Shown here one piece after another: positions 63,142 to 64,000 of a stretch of 64,000 bases of DNA. The stretch is from Corynebacterium freneyi. GTDB lineage: Bacteria > Actinomycetota > Actinomycetes > Mycobacteriales > Mycobacteriaceae. A model generated the notes under the pieces. The model had not been told where the DNA came from. It did not search any database and saw only the letters and a list, made by a program, of their open reading frames with translations. Location: contig NZ_CP047357.1 of NCBI RefSeq assembly GCF_030408835.1, positions 1,240,001 through 1,304,000 of the forward strand, written 5' to 3'. Positions within the stretch are counted from its first letter, which is position 1. Every line of letters begins with the position of its first letter. A program made the position numbers and the translations under genes.

Positions 63142-64000
63142 CCGACAGGCCCGGCAGTGCGGCGGCTCCGTCGCCGCGGAAGACCGCACCACCGGCGTGG
63201 CACAGACCCGCCGCCTGCAGCGCAAACGCGCGGGCGGCGGGTTCTTTCGCCTCCATGAGCGCGCGCCGCCAGGCCTCGGCGCAGGAATCCTCGAGTGCCG
63301 CGGCGAACCCGGCGGCGTCCCGCTCCGGGGCGGGGGCGCCGTCGACGACGGAGTACCCGGGTTCGGCGACCGGCACGGCCACGTCGGCGTCCTCGAGCAT
63401 CGAAATGACCCGATCGCGCAGCATGCGGTGGCGGTCGGCGCTGGTCGCCGTCGATTCGCGCAACTCCGGGGCGATGCGGGGAGCCGCCACGCCCATCCCG
63501 TAGACCAGCGCGTATTCGGCGATGAGGGCGTCGGCGAAGGCTGCGGCGTCGTCGCCGTCGATTCCCTCTTCGTCGGTGTGCTCGGGCACGAGGTCACGCC
63601 AGCCGACGTCCAGTCCCCGCAGCGACAGCACCACGCCGCCGTCGACGGCGGAGACCAACGCCGCCTCGTACGGATCGCGCAGCGCACGGCCGGACGACAG
63701 GGCGTCGTAAAGCAAAGACGAGCCGCGGGAATCGCGCAGAACCGACTCCGCATCGGCCGGGGCCGGAGCCGCCGGCAGGGGAGACGGGGCGGCGACGCAC
63801 TCCTCCGGGGAAGTGCCGTCGTCGAGGACTCCGCACGCGCGGGTGACCTCCGCGGCCAACGCATCGGCCTGGGTGCGGCGCACATCCGCGGCAGCCGGTG
63901 CCGCGTCGCCGAGGACGTCGACGTCGCGCAGGGCCAGCGCCCACGCCGCCTCCACCACGGGATCCGCGGAAGGGCCGGAAATGGGGGAGCAGCCCGCGGC
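63134..64000 (-). CDS. DUF4439 lipoprotein, 5' end beyond window
   Basis: At least 289 residues in frame to the window end. The frame passes through AAGCSPIS at the edge (Cys codon 63989-63991), a lipobox-like sequence, so the start and signal peptide lie beyond 64000. The body has two Ala-rich helical stretches with the ferritin-like DUF4439 pattern ([21 protein letters not shown] and [21 protein letters not shown]), each with Glu and Tyr in the helices. The role of this actinobacterial family is unknown. Its last eight bases overlap the end of proS. Confidence 0.8.
   Translation of the reverse strand, partial: AAGCSPISGPSADPVVEAAWALALRDVDVLGDAAPAAADVRRTQADALAAEVTRACGVLDDGTSPEECVAAPSPLPAAPAPADAESVLRDSRGSSLLYDALSSGRALRDPYEAALVSAVDGGVVLSLRGLDVGWRDLVPEHTDEEGIDGDDAAAFADALIAEYALVYGMGVAAPRIAPELRESTATSADRHRMLRDRVISMLEDADVAVPVAEPGYSVVDGAPAPERDAAGFAAALEDSCAEAWRRALMEAKEPAARAFALQAAGLCHAGGAVFRGDGAAALPGLSAT

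Noticed and set aside
1..64000. tRNA, rRNA, CRISPR arrays, insertion sequences, prophage genes
   Set aside because: I looked for and did not find cloverleaf sequences, regular spaced repeats, transposases or phage structural genes. The only recombinase is XerC, a housekeeping gene.

Overview
The window is a 64 kb stretch of chromosome from a very GC-rich member of the Mycobacteriales, most likely a Corynebacterium or close relative. The evidence is the gene order (smc, ftsY, amtB, glnK, ffh, rpsP, rimM, trmD, then rplS, lepB, rnhB, comM, dprA, xerC, rpsB, tsf, pyrH, frr, cdsA, rlmN, dxr, rip, ispG, pbp, map), a mycothiol-system gene (mycothione reductase), a malate:quinone oxidoreductase of the corynebacterial type, DUF2469 and DUF2631 proteins confined largely to actinobacteria, and a DUF222/HNH protein of the 13E12 type. 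There is no rRNA or tRNA gene, no CRISPR array, no insertion sequence and no prophage; almost all of it is conserved core chromosome with a few accessory genes slipped between core blocks.

Layout. 1-10.4 kb: the end of smc, an ABC exporter pair, ftsY, the ammonium module amtB-glnK, and ffh, so both protein GTPases of the signal recognition particle pathway flank nitrogen uptake; the uridylyl/adenylyl-transferase gene glnD that often follows glnK in corynebacteria is missing. 10.4-14.7 kb (minus strand): two translationally coupled paralogous membrane acyltransferases with SGNH domains. 15-17.1 kb: rpsP, rimM, trmD. 17.1-27.5 kb is the accessory part: a cupin, two distant small paralogues of unknown function, a PAP2 phosphatase, a minus-strand operon of an ABC ATPase fused to a PLDc_N-like membrane domain, a permease, a YtrA-type GntR repressor and a DUF1648 protein, then tex, a DUF222/HNH protein and a second DUF1648 protein. 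27.6-34.3 kb: rplS, lepB, rnhB, DUF2469, yraN, comM, dprA, xerC. 34.4-39.4 kb: an M23-like secreted protein divergent from rpsB-tsf-pyrH-frr-cdsA. 39.4-48.3 kb: LapA-like protein, rlmN, DUF2631 protein, the isoprenoid genes dxr and ispG around site-2 protease rip, a class B penicillin-binding lipoprotein and map. 48.3-61 kb: cobalamin genes cobQ, chelatase (chlI/chlD-like, split by a frameshift), cobO, cobB, cobA, interrupted by a lipase, mycothione reductase with an alpha/beta hydrolase, and mqo. 61-64 kb: yaaA, proS and the end of a DUF4439 lipoprotein gene.

What stands out beyond ordinary annotation: (i) an exact 14-base sequence, GCTTGACGACGGCC, in four separate intergenic regions, with two more 13-base matches inside genes; (ii) a good sigma-A-type promoter followed by about 130 bases of strongly foldable RNA between dprA and xerC; (iii) a perfect inverted repeat touching the start codon of the PLDc_N-ABC/GntR operon, a likely autoregulatory operator; (iv) a TANNNT box 6-8 bases before the start codon of some fifteen genes, which suggests widespread leaderless transcription; (v) a frame break in the magnesium/cobalt chelatase gene. 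None of these was tested by a search; they rest on direct reading of the sequence.
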